A stretch of 64,000 nucleotides of DNA from Streptomyces sp. NRRL WC-3626 (GCF_000718785.1 NZ_JOCA01000002.1:1-64000), one strand, 5' to 3'. Positions 45,081 to 54,413 are shown, numbered from the stretch's first letter. The notes: generated by a model from the sequence alone, not told the origin. Program-made: numbers and translations.

Positions 45081-46029
45081 GGCACCTCTTCCGTTTGGGC
45101 TGTTGGGGTGCTGCGTCAGATGGGAGGCACCCGGGCATGAAGCGAGCGCAGGAACTCGTACGAACTTTTAGACGGCTGGTCCTCACGTGTCAGCGCGGAG
45201 CGCACCCTAAGCTGCGGCACTGCCGACGCTGTGCTGCAGCGATGATGTCGAGTCGGTTCCTGGTGTGTGTCAAGTCCTCATGGGTGGTGCTCCGGTTCGC
45301 CTATCAAGGCTCACTCTGAAAGCCTAACGACTGACTTATCGACTCGTCAATCAGATCTTATGTCCTTCGGAGCGAGTCGCTACTCACTCGCTCAGTCGAT
45401 CACTATTGGCATCCTGTTGAATCCCTCGGCTCCCGAATCTCTGTAGCTCGCCATGCATGTGAGCCTCGGTCGCATGCTGGTGGGCACGGCGCGCCGTGGA
45501 GTGACCTTTGGGGTCTATGTGGTCGCGCCCTGTTGCGGGGGTTCGCCGAGGGGCTTTGTGGGGGTGCGAGGGGAGCGGCGGGCGATGTCCTGGTGCACTG
45601 TGTGGCGACTGACACGGGCCGGCCGCCCACCGGACGTCTGACCCGCCCGGGCCTCCGTAGGTGCGCGTCAGCCGACGGCGGCGATCCGTTCGCGAGAACT
45701 TGAAGATCGACGTTGCCGCTGGCCGTCCCCTGGACTGCCTCGTCATCTACACCAAGTCCACGACGACCTGCCGGCATTGAGTACCCCGGCGGCACCACCG
45801 GCGCCGCTCCGGACCAGAACGCCGGGCCTACGGCCGGGACTTTGTGTGGAACGGGGCGCCGAAGGTCGACGAGGCACGTGGTCACGGTCTGGACGTGGGC
45901 CGACCCTCACTGCGGTCGGCGTGCCAGTTCACCGGTCACAGCCAGCGAACCGGACAGGAACTGCGCGGATCCGGCCGGGCCGGCCGGAGCTTCACGCCAC
46001 GGCGGTGGAGATGCCATAGCGTCCACGTC
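45081..46029. other. Long gene-free region of the element
   Basis: About 950 nt with no convincing gene. 45160-45440 is noticeably less GC-rich and contains an 8-bp inverted repeat (GAGCGAGT 45370-45377 with ACTCGCTC 45386-45393) and several GACT/AGTC words. The remainder has long frames in several phases, but none with a family match or ribosome binding site. It may hold regulatory DNA, a decayed gene, or an arm region for the recombinase. Confidence 0.5.
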
Positions 46030-46923
46030 ATGGCGAGGACGTTGCGGCTGGCTGTCGCGCAGAGCACTGTGCCGGAGGATCCCACCGACCGAGGCGCGCT
46101 GCGAGCGGCCGGGGAGGAGATCCGGGCCCTGATGGCTGAGGCCGTCGGCGCGGGCGCGCGCCTGGTGCAGTTCCCTGAGGGGGCGATCACCTACCCGAGC
46201 AAGCACGTGATGGCGGCCGCCCCGGACGGCGGCTTGACCCCGGCCGACTGGAGCCGTGCCGCTTGGGACGTCCTGCGCGAAGAGGCCGAGTCGATCGCTG
46301 CGCTGGCGGGGGAACTGCGGCTGTGGACGGCGTTCGGGTCGATCCACCCGCTCACACCCCCGAACCGGCCCCACAACAGCCTGTTCATCGTCTCAGACCG
46401 TGGCGAGCTGGTCGCGCGATATGACAAGCGCTTCCTGTCGCACACCGAGGTCTCCTACCTGTACACCCCGGGGCGTGACCCCGTGGTCTTTGAGGTGGAC
46501 GGCATTCGCATCGGCTGTGCGCTGTGCGTCGAGGCGAACTTCCCGCCGCTCTTCGCCGAATACGAACGCTTGGACGTCGACTGCGTCCTGCTCTCCGTGA
46601 TGGTCGACGACGCGCCGCGGGCGCGGGTCGCCCAGGCCTACGGAACGCTCTACAACTACTGGCTCGGCTACTCCATCCCAGCCCAGTACAGCGCTACGGT
46701 GCCGTCCGGGATCGTGGCGCCCGGCGGCCGGTGGTTGGCGCAATGCCCCGCCGACGGGCAACCCGCTCTCGTGGTCGCGGACATCGACCTCGACTCGACC
46801 GACCCGGACATCGACGTGGCCCTCCGTTACGCCCGGCCCTGGCGCCGTTCGGCACAGAACGGGCTCTACGACGAACATCTGGTAACCGGGGACCCACGAA
46901 GCGACACCCGCATGGCCTTCTGA
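46030..46923 (+). CDS. Nitrilase-superfamily carbon-nitrogen hydrolase
   Basis: The 297-aa enzyme has the catalytic triad E50 (FPEGAITYP), K133 (YDKRFLSHTE) and C166 (ALCVEANFPPLF). The cysteine motif CVEANFP differs from the usual C-x-D but is of the same kind. Substrate (an amide, N-carbamoyl compound or nitrile) unknown. TAGCGT (46017-46022) ends 7 nt before the ATG, so the transcript is probably leaderless. The next gene has the same promoter word. Confidence 0.87.
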   Translation: MARTLRLAVAQSTVPEDPTDRGALRAAGEEIRALMAEAVGAGARLVQFPEGAITYPSKHVMAAAPDGGLTPADWSRAAWDVLREEAESIAALAGELRLWTAFGSIHPLTPPNRPHNSLFIVSDRGELVARYDKRFLSHTEVSYLYTPGRDPVVFEVDGIRIGCALCVEANFPPLFAEYERLDVDCVLLSVMVDDAPRARVAQAYGTLYNYWLGYSIPAQYSATVPSGIVAPGGRWLAQCPADGQPALVVADIDLDSTDPDIDVALRYARPWRRSAQNGLYDEHLVTGDPRSDTRMAF

Positions 46924-47075
46924 CACCGCCCCACCCACCTGCCAGTCATACCGCGTACAGAATCAGGGCCTCGTCACATGAGGGTCCGCTTGAACACCGC
47001 GACCGTCTCCAGGGGACGCGCGAGTTCTGCTGAAGCGGCTCTGGGCGGTGGCGCTCGCCCGTAGCGTGAGGCGGC

Positions 47076-47912
47076 ATGACTGTGCTGATCATCGGCGGCA
47101 GCGGCTTCCTGGGGGCCGAGCTAGTACGCCAGGCGGTATCCGCGGGCCGTCACCCGGTCGCCACGTACCATTCCCGCCCCGGCGACTACGACGGGGCGGC
47201 ATGGCACCATCTCGACCTTCGCGATCCCCTCCACCTGGAGGAGGTGCTCACCACGGTGGCTCCGGACGCGGTGATCAACGTGACGAGCGGCGGAGCGGAC
47301 TGGACTATCACCGCCGAAGGCGGCATCCGCCTCGCCCTGACCGCGGCGGAGCGCGGTATCCGCCTGGTCCACGTGTCGAGTGACGCCGTGTTCTCCGGCC
47401 GCGAAGACCTGTACGACGAGACGTTTCTACCCGACCCAGTAACACCGTACGGGGCTGCGAAGGCGGCGGCTGAAACGGCCGTGCGGCTCCTGAGCGCGGG
47501 GGCCGTCGTCGTGCGGACCTCGCTGATCATCGGCGATGGCCGGTCCGAGCACGAGCGCCTGGTGCACGCTCTGGCCGCCGGCACGCGGGACGGAGCCCTG
47601 TTCACGGACGATGTCCGATGCCCAGTCCACGTCGGCGACCTGGCCGCCGCACTGTGGGAGCTCACCCTGTCCGATGCGGTCGGCGTCTTTCACCTCGCCG
47701 GCCCGGATGCCGTCACCCGCCACGAACTCGGCACCCTTATTGCGCAGCGGGATGGCCTTGACGCATCGCTGCTGCCGACCGGGCGTCGGGCTGACAGCGG
47801 CCTCCCCGGCGGACTTTGTGTCCGCCTCGACAGCCGCGTCACCCAGAAGCGCCTGGCCACCCGCCTTCGCGGAGCCCGGGAGTTCCTCCGGCGTCAAAAC
47901 CCCGACCGCTGA
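47076..47912 (+). CDS. RmlD-like NAD(P)-dependent reductase/epimerase
   Basis: The 278-aa protein has the Rossmann motif GGSGFLGAEL (7-16), VHVSSDAVFSG (about 95), the YGAAKAAAE pattern (about 125, YxxxK), and PVHVGDLAAALWELT, typical of dTDP-4-dehydrorhamnose reductase relatives. No other rhamnose genes are near, so the substrate is open. TAGCGT (47062-47067) ends 8 nt before ATG, while GAGG is close by, so initiation may be leaderless. Confidence 0.82.
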   Translation: MTVLIIGGSGFLGAELVRQAVSAGRHPVATYHSRPGDYDGAAWHHLDLRDPLHLEEVLTTVAPDAVINVTSGGADWTITAEGGIRLALTAAERGIRLVHVSSDAVFSGREDLYDETFLPDPVTPYGAAKAAAETAVRLLSAGAVVVRTSLIIGDGRSEHERLVHALAAGTRDGALFTDDVRCPVHVGDLAAALWELTLSDAVGVFHLAGPDAVTRHELGTLIAQRDGLDASLLPTGRRADSGLPGGLCVRLDSRVTQKRLATRLRGAREFLRRQNPDR

Positions 47913-48087
47913 CTTCGACCGCGCAGGGCCGGCGGGCCGGAACCGGGCGGGATGAACGGTAGCTGGACGACCTTGCGCGCAGCGGGGAACCGGCATGAGG
48001 TCTAGGTATTGGGGGCTGTAAGAGGCCTTCTCCCGGCTCTCCGCCCCTAAGGTAGGTACACCCGGGCGGGAGGACGGTGAAGATCCA

Positions 48088-48800
48088 GTGCACCGACGGA
48101 AGTTGCTCGCGGGCCTGGCGGCAACAGCCACTGCCCCCTTTCTGGGGGAGCGGATCCGCGCAGGCCGGTGAGGCCCTGCTCGGCGAGTTGCTCGTCGCCC
48201 GGCTCCGGGACGCGATGCTCGGACTGGGCGCGGCCACGGCCGTGCCGTCGTCCGAGGCGCTCTCCACCGACTTCACCCACGCGCTCGCCGACTTCGATGC
48301 CTGCCGTTACGCGTCCCTCGCTGTGCGCTTGCCCCGCCTCATCCGCGCCGGCCACGCGCCTTCCACCGGTAGCCACGACACAGAGCAGTCCGCCCTCCTG
48401 GCCAAGAGCTATCTGCTGGCCACCCGCATGCTCGTGAAGATGGACGAGCAAGAGCTCGGCTGGATGGCCGTCGACCGCGCGCGGCAACTCGCCGAGGCAG
48501 CAGGAGACGTCCTCGCGGTCGCTGAATCCGCCCGGCAGGTGGCCGTGCTCGCCAGAAGGGCGGGATGGCATGACCAGGCACTGTCGATCGCGGTCTCAGC
48601 CGCTGATAACCCGGATCTGCGCGGCATCGGACGAGCCGGCACCGCGGTGCGCGGGCTCCTGGTCCAGAGCGCGTCGTACACCCTCGCGCGCCGAGGCGAT
48701 CGGGACGGAATGCGAGAGCTGACCGGCGAAGCCGCCGCCCTCGCCAAAGAACTCGGCGGAGCCACCATGCTGCGCGACCACGGGGGCGGCTACGCATCAC
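48088..48800 (+). pseudogene. Remnant of an XRE-type regulator (C-terminal part)
   Basis: A first frame (48088-48171) reads VHRRKLLAGLAATATAPFLG, the linker of streptomycete XRE regulators. A second frame begins near 48156 with AQAGEALLGELLVARLRDAM and runs to KELGGATMLRDHGGG at about 48790 with TPR-like helices. The N-terminal HTH is absent, there is a frameshift near 48160, and the C-terminus ends in unrelated sequence after about 48800. The gene is dead. Confidence 0.7.
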
Positions 48801-49004
48801 CGATCCTGGCATCGCCGGCACCACAGACGATCAGCCCGCTTTGTGCTACCGGGGTATTCATCTGCGTCACGACCAGGTCATCCGCATCCGCAACCACTCC
48901 GAACGCCCGCATGCCCTCGCCGCCGCTCACACTCACAGGTCGGTGGCCCCAGCCTTTGACACGCGTCGCCGGTCCCGTCGTGGGGAGAGGTGGTCAACGG
49001 CGGG

Positions 49005-49793
49005 TCACCCGGGTGACTGGCGGACCGCCAGGCCAGCGATGTCGGCACCGTGGTGCAGCACGTCGCGGAGCATGGCGGGGGTCAGGGTGCGGGTGGACAT
49101 GTTGCGCTGGCTCGGGTGGTAGCCGCCGATCAGGTGCAACACCCGTCCACTTCGGGCGTCGGTGAGTTGCGCGTGTGCGCCGTGCCCGAATGCTGGGCGA
49201 GGACGGGGCACCTGCCAGCCGGTGGCGGTGAGTACCGGCAGCAGCGCCTGCCAGGCGAATCCCCCGAGTACCACGATTGCGCGCAGAGTCGGGCGCAGGA
49301 GTTCCAGTTCCTGGGCGAGCCACGGTCGGCAGGTGTCGCGCTCCGTCGTGGTGGGGCGGTTGTCGGGCGGTGCGCAGTGCACCGGCACCGTGATCCGCAC
49401 GCCGTACAGCTTCATCCCGTCGTCGCGGTGCGTGGCCACTGGCTGGGAGGCCAGGCCGAGGTCGTACAGTGCCGCGTAGAGGGCATCGCCGGACGGGTCA
49501 CCGGTGAAGATGCGTCCGGTGCGATTGCCGCCATGCGCGGCTGGAGCCAGTCCGATGATCGCCAGTGGTGCGTCCGGCGGGCCGAAGCCTGGCACGGGCC
49601 TGGCCCAGTACTCCCAGTCCCGGAAGGCCCTGCGCTTGACGCGTGCGGCCTCCTCCCTCCAGGCCACCAACCGCGGGCAGGCCCGACAGGTGCTCACCGT
49701 CTCGTCCAGTTCGCGCACAGAATCCAGTCGGGGAGCCGTCGCCATGGGGAAGTGGTGGGCCTGCTGTGTCGGGCGGCTGCCATGGGTGCTCAT
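49005..49793 (-). CDS. udgB: Iron-sulfur uracil-DNA glycosylase, family 5-like
   Basis: The 262-aa protein has four cysteines in the family 4/5 [4Fe-4S] spacing (C36, C39, C140, C155). Motif A is GLAPAAHGGNRTGRIFTGDPSG (about 81-102) and motif B is GGYHPSQRN (about 222). Family 5 lacks the catalytic acid in motif A, as here (GLAPA). It removes uracil and deaminated bases. GAGGAGG precedes the ATG. The stop lies in the 14-bp palindrome GTCACCCGGGTGAC. Confidence 0.92.
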   Translation of the reverse strand: MSTHGSRPTQQAHHFPMATAPRLDSVRELDETVSTCRACPRLVAWREEAARVKRRAFRDWEYWARPVPGFGPPDAPLAIIGLAPAAHGGNRTGRIFTGDPSGDALYAALYDLGLASQPVATHRDDGMKLYGVRITVPVHCAPPDNRPTTTERDTCRPWLAQELELLRPTLRAIVVLGGFAWQALLPVLTATGWQVPRPRPAFGHGAHAQLTDARSGRVLHLIGGYHPSQRNMSTRTLTPAMLRDVLHHGADIAGLAVRQSPG

Positions 49794-49976
49794 GCTCCTC
49801 CTCACACCGTCTGTCGAACGGTCGGCGGTGACGGTCCGGACCGGCTCGACCTGGACGAGCCCCGGCACGGGCGACCCCCGATAAAATGGGTGGGTCAGAA
49901 ACATCCCCCTGCGTGGGGCACGCACTGGCCGCGCGCGGTCGGGCCGGACTGACCGATCGATCTGGAAGGTGCCGTT

Positions 49977-50336
49977 ATGGCCGAGCAGATCACCTACCGC
50001 CGAGTCTACGAAGAGACCTCGCCCAAAGAGGGCAAGCGGGTCCTTGTCGACCGTGTCTGGCCACGGGGTATGCGCAAGGACGAGGCGCACCTGGATGAGT
50101 GGCTGCGCGATGTCGCCCCCTCGACCGACCTGCGCCGCTGGTACGGCCACGAGCCCAGCCGCTTCGCTGAGTTCCGCCGCCGCTACCTGTCCGAGTTGAA
50201 GGACGCCGGACACCGGCAGGCCGCCGAGCATCTGCGTGACCTGGCCGCCCACGACAAGCTCACGCTCCTCACCGCCACCAAGGACGTGGATCACAGCCAG
50301 GCGGCCGTACTCGCTGAATGGCTGACCGGCACCTGA
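49977..50336 (+). CDS. DUF488 family protein (first of two)
   Basis: The 119-aa protein matches DUF488: RRVYEETSPKEGKRVLVDRVWPRGMRKDEAHLDEWLRDVAPS (8-50) and LTLLTATKDVDHSQAAVLAEWL. Family role unknown; members occur in stress and dormancy islands of actinobacteria. AAGG lies upstream of ATG. A TAAAAT box (about 49882) could be its promoter. A paralogue lies at 56836-57198. Confidence 0.85.
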   Translation: MAEQITYRRVYEETSPKEGKRVLVDRVWPRGMRKDEAHLDEWLRDVAPSTDLRRWYGHEPSRFAEFRRRYLSELKDAGHRQAAEHLRDLAAHDKLTLLTATKDVDHSQAAVLAEWLTGT

Positions 50337-50439
50337 CCGGTACAGCGAGCCTCTGACAACGTCGGAACCCTGCAAGGTCGGCTCGCTGGTGCCCCGGCGG
50401 TATCACCGGAGCGGGCGGACCGCGGGACTATCCGGCGCT

Positions 50440-50728
50440 CGGGCCGCATTGGCCACGGACCCCTGGCCGGGGGCTGCTGCCAACCGCCTACTGGTCCGCA
50501 CGCTGCGGGCCGCCTCGGGCGACCTCGACGGTAAGATCGACGCTCTGTCCCGCGCCGATGACGCAAATGACGTGGCCCCCCTCGCTCAGCACATTAAGGC
50601 GGTCCTCGCGGCTCACCTGACCGTGAAATAAGGCCGTGCTGCTGCCTGCGCTCAGGGCCGTGCCGGGCGCCGACCTTCTCCGCCCTCGCCTCGAACCCGC
50701 TGCCATCGACACCACCGAGACTGCTTAG
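50440..50728 (+). pseudogene. Decayed hemerythrin-like (HHE) gene fragment
   Basis: One frame reads LLVRTLRAASGDLDGKIDAL to AQHIKAVLAAHL and then meets a stop; another frame continues VLLPALRAVPGADLL. Both parts align with residues about 83-150 of the intact hemerythrin-DUF2249 protein encoded at 51259-51990 on the opposite strand. A frameshift at about 50627 and missing ends show that it is a pseudogene. Confidence 0.7.
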
Positions 50729-50819
50729 CCGAGGCCGGCGAGCGGGTGTACCGCTGCACTGTGGCGGGCCTGCGCAGAGCGCGTTGCGGGGCGGGGCACC
50801 GGTCGAGATGCGCCGGCGA

Positions 50820-51266
50820 TCAGCTGTCCGTTGCGGTGCGGGGGCGGATCTGCATGCCGGGGCGTCGGCGGTGAACGGTGAGGTAGGAAAGGCCGTCCGC
50901 ACCGGCGGTGATGCGGCGGGTCGAGCCGTGGGGGAGCCAGAACAGCGCACCGCCTGTGAGGGGTTCGGTCCGGTCGCTGGTGCCGAGGATGCCGTGCCCG
51001 GCGACGACGAGCAGGAGCACGTCGAGGTCGGGCTCGGCGTGGGTATCGACGCACTGGTGAGCCGGCAGGTGGACGAGGTTGGCGTCGAGCTGACGGCCGG
51101 ACTCGGTGAGCTTCCACACGGCACCCGACCTCGCCGGGTCGGCCCCGGCGAGGGCATGGACGTCACACAGCAGGCGCGGTGTCGGCGCGGGAGCGGGCCG
51201 GGTCGAGGGTTCGGCACCGTCCGCGTCGATCGCCGCGGGGGTACCGGGAGGTGGGGTGTCAGGCAT
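50820..51266 (-). CDS. Cupin-like protein coupled to hemerythrin
   Basis: The 148-aa protein has an N-terminal Pro-rich leader (1-28), then a cupin-type beta barrel: LHAPAHQ-like HLPAHQCVDTHAEPDLDVLLLVVAGHG (about 68-94), TGGALFWLPHGSTRRI. The metal His/Glu pattern is partly present (H, H, E). The start ATG overlaps the stop region of the upstream hemerythrin gene by 8 nt, so they are translated together. Function unknown; sensing or binding of a small ligand is possible. Confidence 0.75.
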   Translation of the reverse strand: MPDTPPPGTPAAIDADGAEPSTRPAPAPTPRLLCDVHALAGADPARSGAVWKLTESGRQLDANLVHLPAHQCVDTHAEPDLDVLLLVVAGHGILGTSDRTEPLTGGALFWLPHGSTRRITAGADGLSYLTVHRRRPGMQIRPRTATDS

Positions 51267-51990
51267 CGACGGCTGCCTTTCCGATTCGTACCCGCCAGAT
51301 CTCCGGGCCGGATTCGAGGTAGTCCCAGGTGTGGGTGCCCGGGTGGGTGGCCTCGAACTCGCGGCGCAGGGGCTTGGGGTCGTGGCTGTTGACCAGGACG
51401 AAGCCCTCGCCGGGGCCCAGGCGGGCGTAGCGCGCGAAGATCCGCGGGTGCCGCTGGCCGTGCGAGATCTCACGGACGTCGAGGACCGGCGGATGGTCGA
51501 GTTCGCCGCCCGCGAGCAGGGTCAGCATGTCCGTGACGAGAGCGGGCAGATCGGCGCCGGGCAGGGCCGCGAGCGCAGGCAGCAGGACGGTCTCCTCGGC
51601 CGCCAGATGGACGGCCAGGACCGCCTCGATCACCTGGGCGATCGCCATCGCGGAGGTGGTGTCGTCGGTGGCGGCGAGCGCGTCGATGTGCGCGTCGAGG
51701 GCTGCGGTTGTGGTGCGCAGGGCGCGGACCAGCAGGCGTGTCTCGGCCGCGTCGGAGGCTGCCGCGAAGAGCGCCTGGTCGGTGGCCGCCAGATGACGGC
51801 GCAGCTCACCGGTGCAGAAGTCCACCAGGGCCGCATGCACGACGTTCTGGGAGCCGGCGACCGGTTCGGATTCGCCGAAGGCGGCCAGGCCGATCCGCAG
51901 CCGTTGATGCACGGCACAGATCGCTACCTGGGCCCGGACGGCCGGGTCGGTTTCTGTCGCCTCGATATGGATCTCGGATGACGATGCCAC
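51259..51990 (-). CDS. Hemerythrin-like HHE domain fused to DUF2249
   Basis: The 243-aa protein has an all-helical HHE-like domain (about 20-155) with His-containing helices (CAVHQRLRIGL, LRRHLAATDQALF, VHLAAEETVLLPAL) and a DUF2249 domain (about 165-240, VLDVREISHGQRHPRIFARY, WDYLESGPEIWRVRIG). Such proteins bind di-iron and may sense or carry O2 or NO. GTG start has GAGAGGAG upstream. It is divergent from the ferredoxin gene across an AT-rich 84-nt region. Confidence 0.85.
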   Translation of the reverse strand: MASSSEIHIEATETDPAVRAQVAICAVHQRLRIGLAAFGESEPVAGSQNVVHAALVDFCTGELRRHLAATDQALFAAASDAAETRLLVRALRTTTAALDAHIDALAATDDTTSAMAIAQVIEAVLAVHLAAEETVLLPALAALPGADLPALVTDMLTLLAGGELDHPPVLDVREISHGQRHPRIFARYARLGPGEGFVLVNSHDPKPLRREFEATHPGTHTWDYLESGPEIWRVRIGKAAVDA

Positions 51991-52074
51991 GGCGTGATGC
52001 TCCTCTCAGCCCCCGCTCACGATTATTACATGTAGTATTTGTAGAAACCTCTCGGGTGGCGTGAGGAGCGCATC
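51991..52074. promoter_or_regulatory. AT-rich divergent promoter with palindrome
   Basis: The sequence CGATTATTACATGTAGTATT (52020-52039) is strikingly AT-rich for this genome. It contains the 8-bp palindrome TACATGTA (52027-52034) within a near-palindromic ATTACATGTAGTAT. It lies between the divergent hemerythrin and ferredoxin genes. The Fe-S-type HTH protein encoded at 52407 is a candidate binder. Confidence 0.6.
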
Positions 52075-52401
52075 GTGACCTACGTGATCGCCGAGCCTTG
52101 CGTCGACGTGAAGGACAAGGCGTGCGTCGAGGAGTGCCCCGTCGACTGCATCTACGAGGGGCAGCGTTCTCTGTACATTCACCCGGACGAATGCGTGGAC
52201 TGTGGGGCCTGCGAGCCGGTCTGCCCGGTCGAGGCGATCTTCTACGAGGAGGATGTCCCGCCGGAGTGGCAGGACTACATCCGGGCGAATGTCGAGTTCT
52301 TCGACGTCCTCGGCTCACCCGGCGGCGCCGCCAAGCTCGGGCTCATCGAGCGTGACCACCCGCTCATCACTGCACTGCCGCCACAAGTCCGGGAAGGCTG
52401 A
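52075..52401 (+). CDS. fdxA: 7Fe ferredoxin (FdxA-like)
   Basis: The 108-aa protein has ligands for one [3Fe-4S] and one [4Fe-4S] cluster: C8-x7-C16-ECP-C20-VDC (VDCIYEG) and DECVDCGACEPVCPVEA (about 37-53). EEDVPPEWQDYI is typical of actinobacterial FdxA/FdxC. GAGGAG lies 8 nt before the GTG. It is followed after 5 nt by a regulator gene, so both form an operon. Confidence 0.95.
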   Translation: MTYVIAEPCVDVKDKACVEECPVDCIYEGQRSLYIHPDECVDCGACEPVCPVEAIFYEEDVPPEWQDYIRANVEFFDVLGSPGGAAKLGLIERDHPLITALPPQVREG

Positions 52402-52406
52402 CCAAC

Positions 52407-53090
52407 ATGGCCACCAGCAAGGAGCGGGGGGATCGGGAACAGCTTTCCGAACGCCGTCGCGCAGTACTCGACGCGGTGCAGGCCGCCGTTGCCCCGCTGG
52501 GCGTCACGGAGGTCGCCGACCGGCTCGACGTGCACCCCAACACGGTGCGCTTCCATCTCGACGCGCTCGTGGCGCAGGGCCGCGTTGAACGAAAGGTGGA
52601 GCAACCGTCGGGTCCGGGACGCCCGCGCACGGTCTACGTGCCGCAACCGGGAATGGACCGGGGTGGAGCGCGCCGTTACCGGCTGCTGGCCCGGATGCTG
52701 CTCAGCCAGCTGGCTTCGGCCGGGTCTGGCGCCGAGGAGGCGGCCACCGACGCGGGGCGCGCCTGGGGTCGGTATCTGGTCGAGCACGTGCCCCCTTCCC
52801 GTCGGCTGAGTGCTGACGAAGCCGTCGGCCGGCTGGCCGCCATGCTCGACGATCTGGGCTTCGATCCACAGATCGGCGATGACGGTGAGGTGCCTGGGCC
52901 CGTCCGGCTGCGGCACTGCCCCTTCCTCGAACTCGCCGAAGAGTACGGCACGATCGTCTGCCCGCTCCACCTGGGCCTGATGCAGGGCGCTCTGGGCGAA
53001 CTGCGCGCCCCCGTGGAAGCGACCCGGCTCGAACCCTTCGCCGAACCCGACGCCTGCCTGGCGCATCTCGCCCCCTCCACGGCCGCATAG
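52407..53090 (+). CDS. HTH regulator with C-terminal cysteine cluster (SufR/ArsR-like)
   Basis: The 227-aa protein has an N-terminal winged helix (about 15-75: GVTEVADRLDVHPNTVRFHLDALVAQGRVERK) and a C-terminal region with three cysteines: HCPFLELAEEYGTIV-C, CPLHLGLMQG, and DACLAHL (spacing C-x13-C-x31-C). The pattern resembles SufR-type [Fe-S] sensors (inference). It lies 5 nt after a ferredoxin gene and near a palindromic operator. Confidence 0.85.
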   Translation: MATSKERGDREQLSERRRAVLDAVQAAVAPLGVTEVADRLDVHPNTVRFHLDALVAQGRVERKVEQPSGPGRPRTVYVPQPGMDRGGARRYRLLARMLLSQLASAGSGAEEAATDAGRAWGRYLVEHVPPSRRLSADEAVGRLAAMLDDLGFDPQIGDDGEVPGPVRLRHCPFLELAEEYGTIVCPLHLGLMQGALGELRAPVEATRLEPFAEPDACLAHLAPSTAA

Positions 53091-53166
53091 TCCCGCTCGT
53101 GTACCAGCCCCTGCACGGATACGAAACGCACTGCGGGCCCACCCGCGCCGGAATCGAGGAGTCCCC

Positions 53167-53536
53167 ATGTACGTCGCCGACACCGAAACCGCGACGCGCC
53201 GCCGGGCCCCCGTGACCGGACGGCCCGACCGCCACACCGCTCACGACCGCCACCACCTCCGACCAGGTCGCCGTCATCCACGTGGAGATCCCCCCGGGCA
53301 GTGGCATGCCCGAGCACGACCACGGCGCCTCACGGATTGTCCTGATCCCGGTCGCCGGGTCGGTTCAGGTGCGCCGCGGCCAGGACGTACACACCCTGGC
53401 GCCCGGCTCGGCCGCACACCTCGACGCCGGTGAGCGGGTCAGCCTCGCGAACCTGGGCACCGAACCCGCCTCGCTAGTGGTCGTGGCCTCGCCCCCGGAG
53501 TTCGCGCACCGGCTGGCAGCGTGGCCGATCGTCTGA
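53167..53536 (+). pseudogene. Cupin-domain protein, frameshifted
   Basis: ATG 53167 with GAGGAG upstream starts MYVADTETATRRRAPVTGRPD; the rest of the cupin (VAVIHVEIPPGSGMPEHDHGASRIVLIPVAG, then HTLAPGSAAHLDAGERVSL) is in another frame. Removing one C at about 53229 would join them. The total span, 370 nt, is one more than a multiple of three. The cupin histidines (H-x-H after PE) are intact. Either a recent mutation or a sequencing error. Confidence 0.75.
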
Positions 53537-53622
53537 AGCACCGGGATTTCTACTCGGCGGTGACGTCCCGCAGCTACACCTGACGGATGCCGCCGGCCCG
53601 GACACGAGAGAGGCCACCAGTA

Positions 53623-54057
53623 ATGAACACGACGTCGGCGGCCGTGGCAGGCGCCGTCACCTTTCTCTGGCTCGGGATGGTGCTGGCGATCTCCTTCCTG
53701 GAGGCGCCGTTGAAGTTCCGGGCACCGGGCGTGACGATCCCGATCGGACTCGGCATCGGACGGATGGTCTTCCGCGCGCTCAACCTCGTCGAGACCGCCC
53801 TCGCCGTCATCGTTGTCGCCGCGGTCGCCACGGCCACACCGTCCACGGCCGTTGTCACGCTCACTGCGATCACCCTGGCCGTCCTGGCCGGACAGCTCGC
53901 CGTCGTCCGCCCGCGCCTGAACAGGCGTTCCAGCGTCGTGCTCGCGGGCGAGGACCCCGCGCGGCACCGCTCCCGCGCCCACCTGTACTACGTGGCGCTC
54001 GAGCTTGTGAAGGTGCTGTCCCTGCTCGCGTTGGGCTGTGCGGTCCTGGCCCGGTGA
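53623..54057 (+). CDS. Small membrane protein, four helices
   Basis: The 144-aa protein has about four hydrophobic segments (AVAGAVTFLWLGMVLAIS at about 7-24; LVETALAVIVVAAVATAT; VVTLTAITLAVLAG; LVKVLSLLALGCAVLA). EAPLKFRAPGV between the first two is polar and may be a conserved loop. I do not recognise a characterised family; integral membrane protein of unknown function. GAGAGAGG precedes the ATG. Confidence 0.7.
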   Translation: MNTTSAAVAGAVTFLWLGMVLAISFLEAPLKFRAPGVTIPIGLGIGRMVFRALNLVETALAVIVVAAVATATPSTAVVTLTAITLAVLAGQLAVVRPRLNRRSSVVLAGEDPARHRSRAHLYYVALELVKVLSLLALGCAVLAR

Positions 54058-54413
54058 CCGAGGGTGTGGATGATTTTCCGTGCACCTGGAGTGCCTGAAC
54101 TCGTCCCTCTCAGCGCAGCCGAGCGGCTCCCGCGATCACCGACGTGCTCGTCCGCGCACGCCCGAAAGGTGCCGGGCCACCGGAACACTCCGCCCGGGCA
54201 CCAGGGTGGGCGCTCGATAGCACTCGTCGGACCTGAGGCCAAATTGCCGGTGCCGGCACGCCCCTTCGATTCCAGCAGCACGCAGGCACAGCCGGATCAG
54301 CTGCTCCGCGGCAGCTGGTCGGCCTTGACCTGGGAGATCCTGATTCTGGGAGTGGGCTGCAAGCCAGCCGACAGCCTGAGCGTCCGTCGCGGCGCCGGCA
54401 CTATCGGCCCGCG
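54058..54413. other. Gene-free stretch between converging genes
   Basis: About 356 nt without a supported gene. The base composition is slightly less GC-rich. A minus-strand ORF (54136-54522) overlaps the start of the reductase 3' end and has no family signs. Confidence 0.5.

Noticed and set aside
48841..49122. ORF of 93 aa with many His/Arg after the XRE remnant
   Set aside because: It has no recognisable family and no start signals; probably degenerate sequence.
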